A stretch of DNA of 39,200 bases, from assembly GCA_015039465.1 (NCBI GenBank), contig MU130224.1, positions 349,398-388,597 on the forward strand. Direction: 5' to 3'. How positions within the stretch are numbered: position 1 is the first letter of the stretch; the number at the start of each line of letters is the position of its first letter. The DNA is from Phlegmacium glaucopus (Eukaryota > Basidiomycota > Agaricomycetes > Agaricales > Cortinariaceae). Positions 21,246-30,808 of the stretch are shown in pieces. Below the pieces are notes generated by a model. The model saw only the letters and a program-made list of their open reading frames with translations. It made no database searches and had not been told where the DNA came from. The position numbers were made by a program, and so were the translations under genes.

Positions 21246-21857
21246 CTATGGGTTGTTCTTGTGACCGTTCCCTACAGTGAAAGGTTTTCTCTTTTCCCCC
21301 TTGGAGGCAAGTGGTGCTGCTTTGTCAGCTGCTTTCAGCAAAGCTTCAATTTCCCCATCGTTGATCTCCCACCTAAGCCCATGAAGAATATGCCAGGCTC
21401 TGATGCCAAATACATAGTTGCAAATGGTGGAGCCTGCATACATGCCTGCTATTGTAGCAATGAAAGAAGTGATAAGAACGGGGCTGCTCAGAGCCCATTG
21501 GTCCTCTGTGATCAGTTTCTCATTACAGAATACATGAAATACCAGCAGTCCTGATCCATAAGACTCTCATGTCCCTTCCTCCCAAGTGCCTGCTATGACC
21601 CTGGTTATCTTCACTAAATCCTCTACTGTGAGATTGGTGGGAAGTCCATTGCCATCCAGCGTGTTGTGGGCTGTTGTCAGAACCCACAACCTGAGGTGAT
21701 CTCTCATGAAAACATGAGGTCAAAGAGCAGATGGTAATGGTTTTAAACCCTTGGCATATAGGGCTGGCTTTGGAGGTCTTACTGGTCCTATGAAGTGGCT
21801 ATCGGCAGCAGGTGTTAGGGAACAACTGCCAAGGTTAAACCAAGACAGCTACTCAAT
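21246..21857 (-). pseudogene. Tyrosine recombinase, N-terminal (core-binding) part
   Basis: A minus-strand frame near 21,246-21,443 reads GSTICNYVFGIRAWHILHGL then INDGEIEALLKAADKAAP, the SAM-like core-binding region that precedes the catalytic domain in Agaricomycete DIRS-type recombinases. Upstream (21,523-21,723) frames are broken. Repeats B and A (20,039-21,230) now separate it from the catalytic part at 19,437-20,040. Together they represent one gene split by insertion. Confidence 0.7.
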
Positions 21858-22274
21858 CAGTCACGCTAGTGGAGAACCCTGTAAGTGTTGTTATTGACCA
21901 AGGTGCAGAACCTATATCTGCACCTTAACTACTTATACTAATTGTACATGGTCTGTGCACTCATTTGTACTTATGTATGTAGTGATAAGAATCAGCCATG
22001 AGTAATACTAAACTACTAAGCAGATAGCTAACCAGCCTTGTGACTAAGACATAATGACTAAGACTACAGATTTAGGTCTGGGAGATGGGTAAGGGTAGGC
22101 GCTAAGGTAGTAAGCTCATGATGGGACATCACATGGTGACAGAGGGTGTCAGGTAGTGCCATAGGCCTAGGCAATAACATAGGGTTGTTGTATGATGGGT
22201 GAGATCAAGGCGATGGGTGGTGTTATGCATAGACTGGGAGGCGTAGGGTAGGATCAAAGGGAGATCCCCTGACA
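21858..22274 (-). repeat. LTR-like repeat B', inverted copy
   Basis: Reverse complement of 20,807-21,230, ending at TGTCAGGGGATCTCCC (read on the minus strand, at 22,274). It lies between the Gag/RT fragment and the recombinase N-terminus, so the element's central reverse transcriptase has been lost or replaced at this point. Confidence 0.6.
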
Positions 22275-22836
22275 TGCCCCGCTTGAATTCAATATCAATG
22301 ATTTCATCAAACTTATCGCTGAGCTCTGCAATGGAAGGTTTATTGGGTGGAACATAAGTCCTTGTGATCCTAGGTATCCCTGTATTGAAACCATGCTTGA
22401 TTCCATATGGAATGTCATGATATTTATGGGCAATCCCTGACTTTTCCAACAACCTTTTCCAAGCCTCATGCTTGTATGGAGACCCTGGATTAAGCCTTTT
22501 GTGCTTGAGAGCACTTCTGAGCTCCATGAGATGCCTTTCCACACCCTGAACACTTGTGTTTGGAGTCATGTGTAGTGATGGAACATCTGTTTGGTGTCTG
22601 CCAGTTGTAGCAGAGGATGGTCCCAGCTGGGTTGATGAGTCGACTTTTGTCCTCCTTTCTGCAGTGCACTGGGGAACTGTCCCACAAGGTTTGGACCACG
22701 CAGGCCCAGACATTGTGTCAATGACAACTGAGGTAAATGGTGCAGGTGGACAAGGTCGTTGGAGAACCTGCACCAGAGTGAAAAGACTGAGAGGGCTTCA
22801 AAGAATGCCATCTCCTTAAGTCCTGGAGTAAATGTT
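22275..22836 (-). pseudogene. DIRS-like element: zinc-finger Gag end and start of reverse transcriptase
   Basis: In one minus-strand frame a Cys/His-rich segment reads CYNWQTPNRCS, then CSGCGKASHGAQKC, a zinc-binding motif seen at the end of Gag-type ORFs of these elements. In another frame, just downstream, come LNPGSPYKHEAWKRLLEKSG, GIKHGFNTGIP and AELSDKFDEIIDIEFKRG, which resembles the stretch immediately before the RT palm. The frames are shifted relative to each other and the RT core (YxDD) is absent. Order on the minus strand is Gag/RT, then recombinase, as in DIRS elements. Confidence 0.6.
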
Positions 22837-22910
22837 GATAGGACCCAGGAGACATCTAGGGATGTAAACACACCATTTTTGCAGTTTCACAACCTTTGCA
22901 GTATACTCGC

Positions 22911-23080
22911 AGATGCTCACAGATACTTGCGGATGCTCACATATCATTGCAGATACTTGCAGATCATTGCAGATCATTGCAGGTCATTGCAGATCATTGC
23001 AGGTCATTGCAGATCATTGCAGATCATTGCACATCATTGCAGATCATTGCACATACTCGCAGATCATTGCAGATACTTTC
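22911..23080 (+). repeat. 10-bp tandem repeat in arm A' (about 17 units)
   Basis: AGATCATTGC decamers in an unbroken run of about 17 units, with variants such as AGGTCATTGC, ACATCATTGC and AGATACTTGC. ORFs across it (ADHCRSLQIIADHC) are periodic artefacts. Confidence 0.92.
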
Positions 23081-23260
23081 AGTCATCACAAACATTTGCA
23101 TTATCATTCACAGTTACCAGCTGTTCTTGCAATCTTTAAACATGACTCCAACAAAGGTCACTCAGGTGACTGTATTACTCATCACCTTTATTTTTATCTT
23201 GTCTCCCTTTGTTTGGCTCTTATCTCCTATGTTTCATTACCAAATTACCGGATCCATGTG

Positions 23261-23586
23261 TTGGAAAACCCCAGAATGCCTTATAAGGAAAAGTCCTCAT
23301 GACCTAAAAAATCTACCTTACAAGACGTCTTGTAATTATTATGTCATCATTATGATTAAAACCGAAAAGATTGTCCACACAGTCAACGACAATGTGGCCT
23401 CCGGGAGAGCTCAAAGTTTGAGGGATAATAAAGGAATTGTTGTAGAATATATTGAGAATTTTTTTGAGAACTTTGGATGATGTGGAGTAGTGCCTTGCAA
23501 AATACCTTCTCCGATTGCAAGGCCTTCCAAGCTGTGTTTTCCTTTTTGGCCTTTTAACCCTTATAAGGCATTTTGGGCTTTTCCGA
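23261..23586. mobile_element. MITE of 326 bp inserted in repeat arm A'
   Basis: The left end TTGGAAAACCCCAGAATGCC and the reverse complement of the right end, TCGGAAAAGCCCAAAATGCC, form inverted repeats continuing to CTTATAAGG with few mismatches. CATGTG is duplicated on each side (23255-23260, 23587-23592), and arm A at about 20,370 preserves the empty site. A related single end occurs near 26,757-26,782. There is no coding capacity. Confidence 0.85.
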
Positions 23587-23935
23587 CATGTGACTCCACT
23601 TTAACCTGCATTTTACATTTCTGTTTCACCTTTCCGCACTTAGCTATTTGCTAGCTACTATATTATTAGCAGTAGCAAGTAAGGGGAAGCAATAGAACAG
23701 AGGGGAACAGACAAATTACCACAGTTTTGATCCCACCTTTGGAACATCGTGCTAAGCTACTCTTGCACTGCTTCAAAATCATCCTGCAGGCTTCGCTTTT
23801 TCTGCGCATTATCTCGCACTTTAAAGCAAACCTTCGCACCTCATAAAACCTCACTATCACCTACTGAAGAGAACTACATCAACCCCACGAACTATGTACT
23901 ACTTGCGGTCTGTCCCCACCGCTGGTACATCAACG

Positions 23936-24329
23936 TAAATGCTTCACTAGGGATGGATCTCTCATGTCAAAGTGCTTCATCACAACCTTCCGCTGTGAAA
24001 TAGTACAGTTCTATGTACTCCAGTGCTTTGAGTTTATTGAGAGCAAAGGCGGAGGGCCTAGGGGTGACCACATTATCGACAACTTTGTTGGGAAAAATGT
24101 TGAAATATTTCATTCTAATCACATCATATTGCATCATAATTGCATCATCATTAGTACTGAATACCTCTCAAATAGCAGAAATCACTTGTAGATACATAGC
24201 CACATTTGTATGTATATAAATACTAAACTGATTGAGGTGAATCCTCATCAGTTTAAATATCTAGGTATTCACCTACACAGAGACATTGACTAGCTTCTGA
24301 ACTAATCTCCCTCTGTTGTATTCTATAAA
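23936..24329. other. Spacer with nested short hairpins
   Basis: No gene is recognised. At 24,221-24,257 the sequence TAAACTGATTGAGG ... CCTCATCAGTTTA forms an imperfect hairpin, and AGGTGAAT ... ATTCACCT overlaps it with a longer loop. Their origin is unknown. Confidence 0.4.
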
Positions 24330-24690
24330 CTGACATCCCAAATTTCAACAACGAAATCCTTTAACTTGGGTTTCTTCTTCTCTTTCTTGAGGCTGTCTGC
24401 CTCAACCTGCTTCTGTATTAATTCTTGCTGAGCAATATCATCTGCTTCTCTTTCCTGTCTAGCTAGCTCGTCTGCGATGGCATCCTCTTGCTGTTGGACA
24501 TTCCAAGCGATTACTCAAGCATTGTGGTCAAGAGTCCATGCATTATTAAATTGCTGAATGACGGCCTCCAGGGGATTCAGGACATTGATTAATGGATTGA
24601 ATATGAGTAGGAAGGCTGGGGAATTAAACTCTGGTGGTAGCTCCAGATTTGGGTCTTCAGTTACACGGGGGACTCAAAGGTTTTGATAAA
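24330..24690 (-). pseudogene. Fragment of a repetitive Agaricomycete acidic/coiled-coil protein family
   Basis: A minus-strand frame gives FNNAWTLDHN, then (after an in-frame stop) AWNVQQQEDAIADELARQER, EADDIAQQELIQKQVEADSL and KKEKKKPKLKDF. Charged heptad-like sequence ending in a lysine-rich KKKPK..DF segment is familiar from multicopy uncharacterised ORFs of mushroom genomes that travel with transposons. The function is unknown. The stop codon and missing ends show it is a remnant. Confidence 0.5.
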
Positions 24691-24742
24691 AAAATTTAAT
24701 GAAAGTACTTTCTTTTTTCTTTAAGAAAAGGAGTTTCTATAA

Positions 24743-24867
24743 AATAAACAAGCGAAGGATGACTCGTCCTGGCTCTAGCAGTTCTAAGAGTATGACAGTC
24801 AAGAAGAAAGAGAAAGCTGGAAGCGTGAGAATTCTGACTGCCATCACTTATACAAAGACTACACTCT
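24743..24867 (+). repeat. Dispersed 125-bp repeat, copy 2 (copy 1 at 19,061-19,187)
   Basis: Same orientation as copy 1. It adjoins the pogo transposase exactly where the sequence after PNLTMHVQ is lost, so it marks the breakpoint that removed the third catalytic acidic residue. Confidence 0.8.
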
Positions 24868-26281
24868 AGTTGAACATGCATGGTGAGGTTTGGCTCAAAA
24901 TTCTCCACACAAATATTTGTAAGGTCATCAGGAATGACGTGGCCAGAGAAATTGTCTTGAAGAAGCAGAATTTTGCGGTTAATGCTTTGAAGTTCTGTGT
25001 CCCATTTCTGGATCCATTCTTGATAAAGCTGAGTTGTCATCCATGCCTTAGCGTTGTTTCGATAATAAAATCCAAGCTGTTTGCCAGTTTTTCTTTGAAA
25101 AGCTCGAGGGTGTGCTGCTTTACCAATGACAAATGCTGGAAGTTTCTCAGAGCCATCGGCATTTGATGTGAATGCATAAGTGAGCCTGATTTTTTTATCC
25201 TTGACCCCAGATTGTTGATGATCTGATAATCCCCTATCTGGCGCCATTCTAAATGTTGGAAATGTAACTTTCAGGTAAGGAAAAGGTATGTACCCATAGA
25301 AAAGACCAGTTTCATCCATGTTAAAGATGTTGCACAGTGGATATCTGTACTTCCTAATAAGTTCTCACATTCACACTCTCTCATTCTCCACATTATCTTC
25401 AGTTGCGGAAGCAGCTTTGCTGTGCCGTTTCACCTGCCTCAAACCATTCCTTTCCTTAAACTGAGTCAACCAGCCTTCACTCAACTTCAACCTGTCCTCT
25501 TCTGGAATCCCCACTAAATCTGCAAACTGATTCCACTTCTGACAAAGAACCTCTCCTGTCAACAATATTCCATCAGCAAGTGCTCTTGTTATCCAAAGAT
25601 CCATCATTTTGGAAATCTCAGGGTGCTCAGTTTGCTGGACTCGTTTGGCTGTTTTCTCGTTTGCCCGATTTGCGTCGTTCCACTGGCTGCGCCAATTACT
25701 CTCATCTTTAACCCAGGAGGAAATGAGTGGCTGCTTGATCTTGAGGTTTGGGTAGATTGCAGCAAAATGCTGTGTTGTTTTTGACTGGTTTTTGCCATTT
25801 TTATTGTGCCAGTCGAGGATTTCAATTCGCTGAGCTAAAGTAGCATTTTCTTTTTTTGTGAAAACTGGTGCAGGTGGGAGCAGGACAGACTTCTTCATAG
25901 GTGCTCTACTTTTCTTTTCATATTCAGAGCCTAATCATCTTTTAGTGACTTGAACCCATGTACTGAGAATTTATTTTATGCTTTTGCTTTTGCCTGGCCT
26001 CCTTTAAATCTCCTGCCCACTTGCCCAGCTTTTTCACAATTCCCTTCAATCTCTCGTCCAATCTTGTAATGCCTCTTTCATAGTCTGAGGCTGCCTCCAA
26101 CATGTCCAAAATCTGTTGCTCATCAGCTGTGTTTTCTTCTTCGTCCAACCATTGCTCATCTTCAGGAGAAATCCTTTCTTTCTTTAATAATTTAGCTGTT
26201 AAATCATCTTTTCAAGCCTTAACCTTCTTCGAAAATTGAGCAAGACCTTTCTTTAGAATATCAAGGGGATTTGGAGCCATT
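24868..26281 (-). pseudogene. pogo/Tigger-type DDE transposase, broken
   Basis: Read on the minus strand from 26,281, the N-terminal part is MAPNPLDILKKGLAQFSKKV, a TGA stop, then KDDLTAKLLKKE, DEQWLDEEEN and SDYERGITRLDERLKGIVKKL, a helical segment typical of these elements in mushrooms. After a further break comes the DNA-binding part from 25,898 (LAQRIEILDWHNKNGKNQSK, KIKQPLISSWVKDE, a CENP-B/Psq-type HTH; then RVQQTEHPEISKMMDLWITR). The DDE domain follows (NMDETGLFYG with the first Asp; KILLLQDNFSGH with the second). It ends at PNLTMHVQ, before the expected third acidic residue. The 5' terminus is at about 26,541 (reverse strand CAGTCAACTCCCTCTTAACC) next to a TA, as expected for this superfamily. 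Confidence 0.85.
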
Positions 26282-26399
26282 ACATGTCAGAATTGAAAAA
26301 AAAAAAAAAAGTTCTATTTTACTGTAAATCTTGGCAAGGACAGAGAGACTAAGCCTAATATACAATTATATAGCAGGCAAACCTATGGGTTTTCACTGA

Positions 26400-26541
26400 C
26401 AAGGCATATGGGTTATGGGTATTACATAGGTATGGGTTTTGGATTACAAATCCCTGCAAACCAACTTGGTGGATGCAAAATTCTATGGGGTTTTCGGGGA
26501 GTATGGGTTATCAGGGGTATGGGTTAAGAGGGAGTTGACTG
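26400..26541 (-). mobile_element. 5' end of the pogo/Tigger element
   Basis: Minus-strand reading begins CAGTCAACTCCCTCTTAACC followed by repeated CCCATA motifs. A TA dinucleotide at 26,542-26,543 fits the TA target duplication. The opposite end is not found, consistent with truncation at 24,868. Confidence 0.65.
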
Positions 26542-26785
26542 TACCAGCCTCATAAGGCCTCATAAGGCCACAGTTCATCTTGTAAGTTTGACCAAATTTT
26601 GTTCCTCACTGTTTTACACCCCATATTTTTGAGACTTCAGAAGATTAACTGACTTTAAGTATAATATACAGTTTAAATGGCTAAAATATGTGTACAACTT
26701 GCACCAGAACAGATTCTTTTTTCAGTGTGACAGTCACAAAAACATTGTGACTGATTATAAGGCACTTTTGATATTTCCGACATAC

Positions 26786-27180
26786 AGTGACGAACCACAA
26801 ATTTGTGAATGTGCACAGAAAGAATGAACTACAAATTTGTGAATGTTGGCAAGAAGAACAAACTACAAATTTGTAAATAGGTGTAGGAGTCATGAACTAC
26901 AAATTTGTAAATAGGTATTACAGTGATGAACTAAAAATTTGTAAATAGGTGTATTACAGTGACAAACCACAAATTTGTAAATAGGTATTACAGTGATGAT
27001 CTACAAATTTGTAAATGGGTATTACAGTGACGAAGTACAAATTTGTGAATGTTGGCAAGAAAAACAAACTACAAATTTGTAAATAGGTATGAGAGGGGAC
27101 GAACTAAAAATTTGTAAATAGGTGTAAGAGGTGATAATTACAAATTTGTGAATGTGCAGTGGGATGAAGTAAAAATTTTA
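26786..27180. repeat. Minisatellite of about 33 bp, 12 units
   Basis: Twelve degenerate units share a core TACAAATTTGTA, itself a palindrome, followed by AATAGG or AATGTTGG and a spacer such as TATTACAGTGA. Spacing varies from about 30 to 40 bp. Higher-order alternation is visible: GTTGGCAAGAA units occur twice. It is non-coding. Confidence 0.9.
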
Positions 27181-27309
27181 AATTGGTGACAACAACAGTG
27201 ATTTTTTGACAAGTTGTTTACAGCAACAACAGTGGTCTTGTTAATGAAAACAATGTATTTGCCTGCCAAATCTAACCTGATTTGGCATGTACTGATCATT
27301 TTCTTTACA

Positions 27310-30090
27310 AGATAACCAACAGGATTTTGACAGTGGTGCAGACAAACTATGGTCAATATACAACAGGGAGGCAGAAAGTTATGACAGGGCCCTCATGGAG
27401 ACTTGGAAGGATGACATGGATACCATTATCATCTTTGTGCGTATAAATTGCACCAATCCAGATCTCTTTTTGGAACTCATTTGCTTTTCTGTGTCATACC
27501 AGGCTGGTCTCTTTTCTGCTGTTTTAACTGCCTTCCTTGTTGATGCATCTAAGAACCTCAAGGCAGATCCTACAGGATCAGACAAATGCACTGTTGACCC
27601 AAACTGTGGTTCTCCTCGCCCAGATCTCACAACAACTTGGACCAAATGGCTCTCAGACTATCATATCACATCCCCAGCCATTGGGACAGTTTAAGTTGAA
27701 GTCCTCTGACCTCTGGATCAACATGTTTTGGTACATGAGTCTAGGTTTCAGCATCACCGCTGCGCTTGGGGTGACACTTGTGCAGCAATGGGTCTGCGAT
27801 TATCTGCAAGTCTTCCAACGGCTTAGTGGTTCTTTGGAGCGCTCACAAATGTGGCAATATCTGTTCCATGGATTATCTAGCAATCACATGTCGTTATTGG
27901 TTGAGTGCATTCCTGCATTCATCCATATTTCCCTCTTCCTCTTCTTTATTGTCAGTCGGAGATTAAACTTTTATGTTACAACGCTGGTGCCTTGTAACTC
28001 CAATGTAACTCTGTTGCAATGCCGTTGGAATGGCATACCTCTTTTGTAATATGCCAAATACCATCATAACGATGATATGATTTAAATCTGCATAAGCATG
28101 GTTTTTGCAATTTTTATCTATTATTTCAGCATAAATATTAATTAATGCACCAATAACTGGCTAATACAACTGATAATAGACAAGGGAATCAGAGTTGTTT
28201 ACCCTACAACTGCTGATTAGACCTATTACTGTGTGACTTAAATGCATATAGTTAATAAGTGTGGTCAATAGACTATCATTTGTTACACTACAAATTGCAT
28301 GTCTGGATTAAAACCAATAAATCCATGAATATCCTTATAGACTTGGCACAGGAAAAGTTAAATAAACAATATTGGGTTAGCAAATGTCATGGGGTGTGAT
28401 TGTGGAGCAACAGAATATTATTAATAAATATTCAGGGGAAGTTGGTGCCCTAGCAACAGTGGAAGCAGAATAACCAAGATAGTGGAACCATGTGATTGTG
28501 TGGGAATCATGATGATTAAGGATAGGGGGAGTGCTGAACAATCATAAAGATTGTTTCCAGGCACAATAGGCACAGTTACCATCAAGAGGGGTGGAAACTA
28601 CCTAAAATTAGGAACATGGGGCTAAAAATAGAACAACCCCTATGTTTCCAGGAACAATGAGTGCACATGGTGCCAGAACCAAAGTAAGGGTACCAGGAAC
28701 CAGTATATCTATTTTTGGACATTATCTATTTTTAAATATCTCAAATGTATAAAATACCTCCCAGGGTTTGTAAATAGTCAGAAAATTGGATTCTTTCTTT
28801 CCCCCCCTCAATTGCAACCTAGTACAGCTCACTGTCTTAGACATTGAGCAAGAACACTTGTCTTTGAGTAGTGGACTTGAAAATAAATCAGTTTCTCAGA
28901 GTTGTTTGACTTGTTGCAATAATTGTTGAATTGTTGTAAAAGTTGTTGTTGTGTTAAAGTCATAGCAGAAGCAAGAGGGCTTCTTGTGTATGCAATTGTG
29001 TTAAAGTCATAGCAGAAGTTTGAGTCTTCTTGTGTATGCAATTGTGTTGAAGTTGTAACAAAGTCTTGGACTTTTGTGTACACAAATTGTAAATCAATCA
29101 GTAAAGTCTTAGGAATTCTTTGACTGATTGTTGGTGCAAGCCATAAATTGCAAAACCACTTAAAAGTTTGATCATCCTTCAATTGATCCAAATTATTGTT
29201 GTTGTTGTGTGTATTAGTTGAAGTGAATTTCAAAGTCTTGGAAAGGTTATACTTTCTAGAAAACCCAACTTGCATTATTAAGATTGTATAAAGTATTGAT
29301 TGAGTTATTGTTTTGAGTAGAGATTTTTATAATCTTGAAAATACACCTTTTCTCAACAACCTCTGTGCAGTTACATCAACGACATCACAACTTTGATTTT
29401 GTCTTCTGTTATGACACATTGTAACAGGTTGTAGCTCACAATTTGTGTTATGGTGGTGGCCATTGTTGTGACGTGTTGTAACTTGTTACAGCCTGATTTA
29501 GGTTTCTCTGACTAATTATTTATTATTTATTTATTGGTCTCGCTGAAAATCTCTTTGCCACCAACCCCATTATTGCTATCACAACGACCACTATCATCAG
29601 TTTCTGCGCTGTTTTCTACATCATATGTTCAGTTTTACCCGTACTCTATCCCCAAACTCCTTTTGATACCCCATTGTCTAACATTTTCTGGAAAGCGAGA
29701 CCAATCATCCACCATCGCAAGTACAGTAATAGAAATACAGGAAAAGTCCTACCTCTGAGTTCTGATATGGCTAAGGGCTGTTTGCAACTTGCTATGGATG
29801 ACTCTAACCATTCTAATAATCACATGACGCACGATACGGAGGCAATACACTGGGTGCTCAGCAAAATCACAGAAGACAGCCAGTTCGAGCCATTCGCTGC
29901 TGGCATTGGAGGATCGCTGGCTACTCCATGGGGTGAAGATATCTGGAAGAATATCTTCGGAGACAATTCTGAAAAAATGCACTTGACACCTTATGACACT
30001 GTAATAGCTTCGGATACTGTGCAAACACTCAAGATTCATATCGAGAGTCTCCTGCGTTCCTGTACTGTTTCAACTTTCTCTGACCAGCAG
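27310..30090 (+). pseudogene. DUF6535 membrane protein gene, triply disrupted
   Basis: Exon pieces 27,310-27,436 (WSIYNREAESYDRALMETW), 27,503-27,949 (AGLFSAVLTAFLVDASKNL, then FKLKSSDLWINMFWYMSLGF and VQQWVCDYLQVFQ) and about 29,535-30,090 (AENLFATNPIIAITTTTIIS, LPVLYPQTPFDTPLSNIFW, FEPFAAGIGGSLATPWGED) follow the DUF6535 family, multi-span membrane proteins expanded in Agaricomycetes with unknown role. The first intron (27,437-27,502) is normal. Three lesions are seen: an extra base near 27,575 shifts the frame after KADPT; about 1.58 kb is inserted after LFLFF (27,950); and a MITE end truncates the reading at 30,091 after STFSDQQ. The 5' start was not located. Confidence 0.8.
27950..29529 (+). 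mobile_element. 1.58-kb insertion in the DUF6535 coding region, candidate solo LTR
   Basis: The DUF6535 reading frame stops at CTTCTTTAT and resumes at TTTATTGGTCTCGCTG, so TTTAT flanks the insert as a possible 5-bp duplication. The insert starts TGTCAGTCGGAGA and ends near TCTCTGACTA, a weak inverted match. A TATAAAATACC box lies near 28,750, followed by pyrimidine-rich sequence. Downstream are about three tandem copies of a ~54-bp repeat (28,950-29,070; AATTGTGTTAAAGTCATAGC type). The 148-codon minus ORF across it (28,829-29,275) is low-complexity and not considered coding. A solo LTR is the best guess; the length is large for one. Confidence 0.45.
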
Positions 30091-30340
30091 GAGGACTGTA
30101 CACTCCCCCACATACTCCGCCGGAATCCAGTGGACTTCACTGGACTCCACCGGACTCCAGTCCAGGATTTTTCAGTGTGACATGGGCCAAATTTGTGAGT
30201 CCAGTCTGCTGAAGTCCAATGGAGTCCGGTAAAATCCACCAGAGTCCGCGGATTCCGGTGGAGTCTTACCAGACATATTCCGCCAGACTCCGCCAGACTT
30301 GTCTGGTGGACTCTGGCAGACTCCACCACCATTTCAACAT
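30091..30340 (+). mobile_element. MITE end of the ACTCCCCCACAT family
   Basis: GAGGACTGTACACTCCCCCA begins exactly where the DUF6535 frame is cut. It matches the right end of the MITE at 167-524 (GAGGACTTTACACTCCCCCA). The interior, to about 30,340, is degenerate CCGGACTCCA and CCAGACTCCG repeats. The opposite terminus was not found. A related end appears in mirrored form at 38,138-38,210. Confidence 0.75.
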
Positions 30341-30808
30341 ATGGCCTCAAATGCAAACAAATATAAAAATAAAGTCTTGGCAGGCACACAGTATTTATAT
30401 TTAGCTATCATCCAAGAAAGGCAACTCTAAGTCTCTAAATGATACAACTCAAATTTGGACTTAAGTTTGTTTAACTTTCTCAATAAGGAAAGAAGCTATT
30501 AATGGATTTTAAGTAGATTTAGGGTCCTAAGAAGATCCTCTACACCGCCAATTGTACAAAATGTGACACGAACATCATTCGGAATGATGGACATCACGTT
30601 GACGCTCAATATAGATGAAGGCTGACAAGAACATTATTCCGACCTGGCGAAAATCAGCCTGCAATGATATGTCCAACAGGGTCCTTGAGGCTGCCGCCAG
30701 ACATCTGCATGACAGGTTGGTCTGTACACAGCTATTCGAAAAAGCTGCCGTATACATGCTACACAGCTAACCGTGACATTCCTTGTCGTCTATCTACCAC
30801 ATCCAATG
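30341..30808. other. Spacer with a 54-bp block related to the mirrored tail
   Basis: AT-rich DNA without a gene. On the minus strand, 30,475-30,528 (TAGGACCCTAAATC ... CTTATTGAGAAA) matches the plain complement of 38,233-38,286 at 47 of 54 positions. TACACCGCCAATTG at 30,541-30,554 also recurs exactly in the plain complement at about 38,372-38,385. Confidence 0.7.

Larger units (their letters stand above)
22837..23935 (+). repeat. Inverted repeat arm A' (partner 20,039-20,742)
   Basis: Reverse-complement match to arm A, interrupted by the MITE at 23,261-23,586. With repeats B and B' inside, the two arms make a 3.9-kb imperfect inverted structure (20,039-23,935) whose centre is the recombinase N-terminus. 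Confidence 0.85.

Noticed and set aside
22911..23080. CRISPR-like array.
   Set aside because: The units are contiguous 10-bp repeats without unique spacers, in a eukaryotic transposon. The 26,786-27,180 array was rejected on the same grounds: short degenerate units, no constant repeat/spacer alternation and no cas genes.
28829..29275. 148-codon minus-strand ORF rich in Asn, Gln and Thr.
   Set aside because: It is low-complexity and overlaps a roughly 54-bp tandem repeat inside a probable LTR insertion. No family is recognised.
28386..29414. TGTCAT ... ATGACA as the ends of an LTR inside the DUF6535 insertion.
   Set aside because: The flanks show no target duplication, and the coding-sequence breakpoints (27,950 and about 29,530) define the insertion better.
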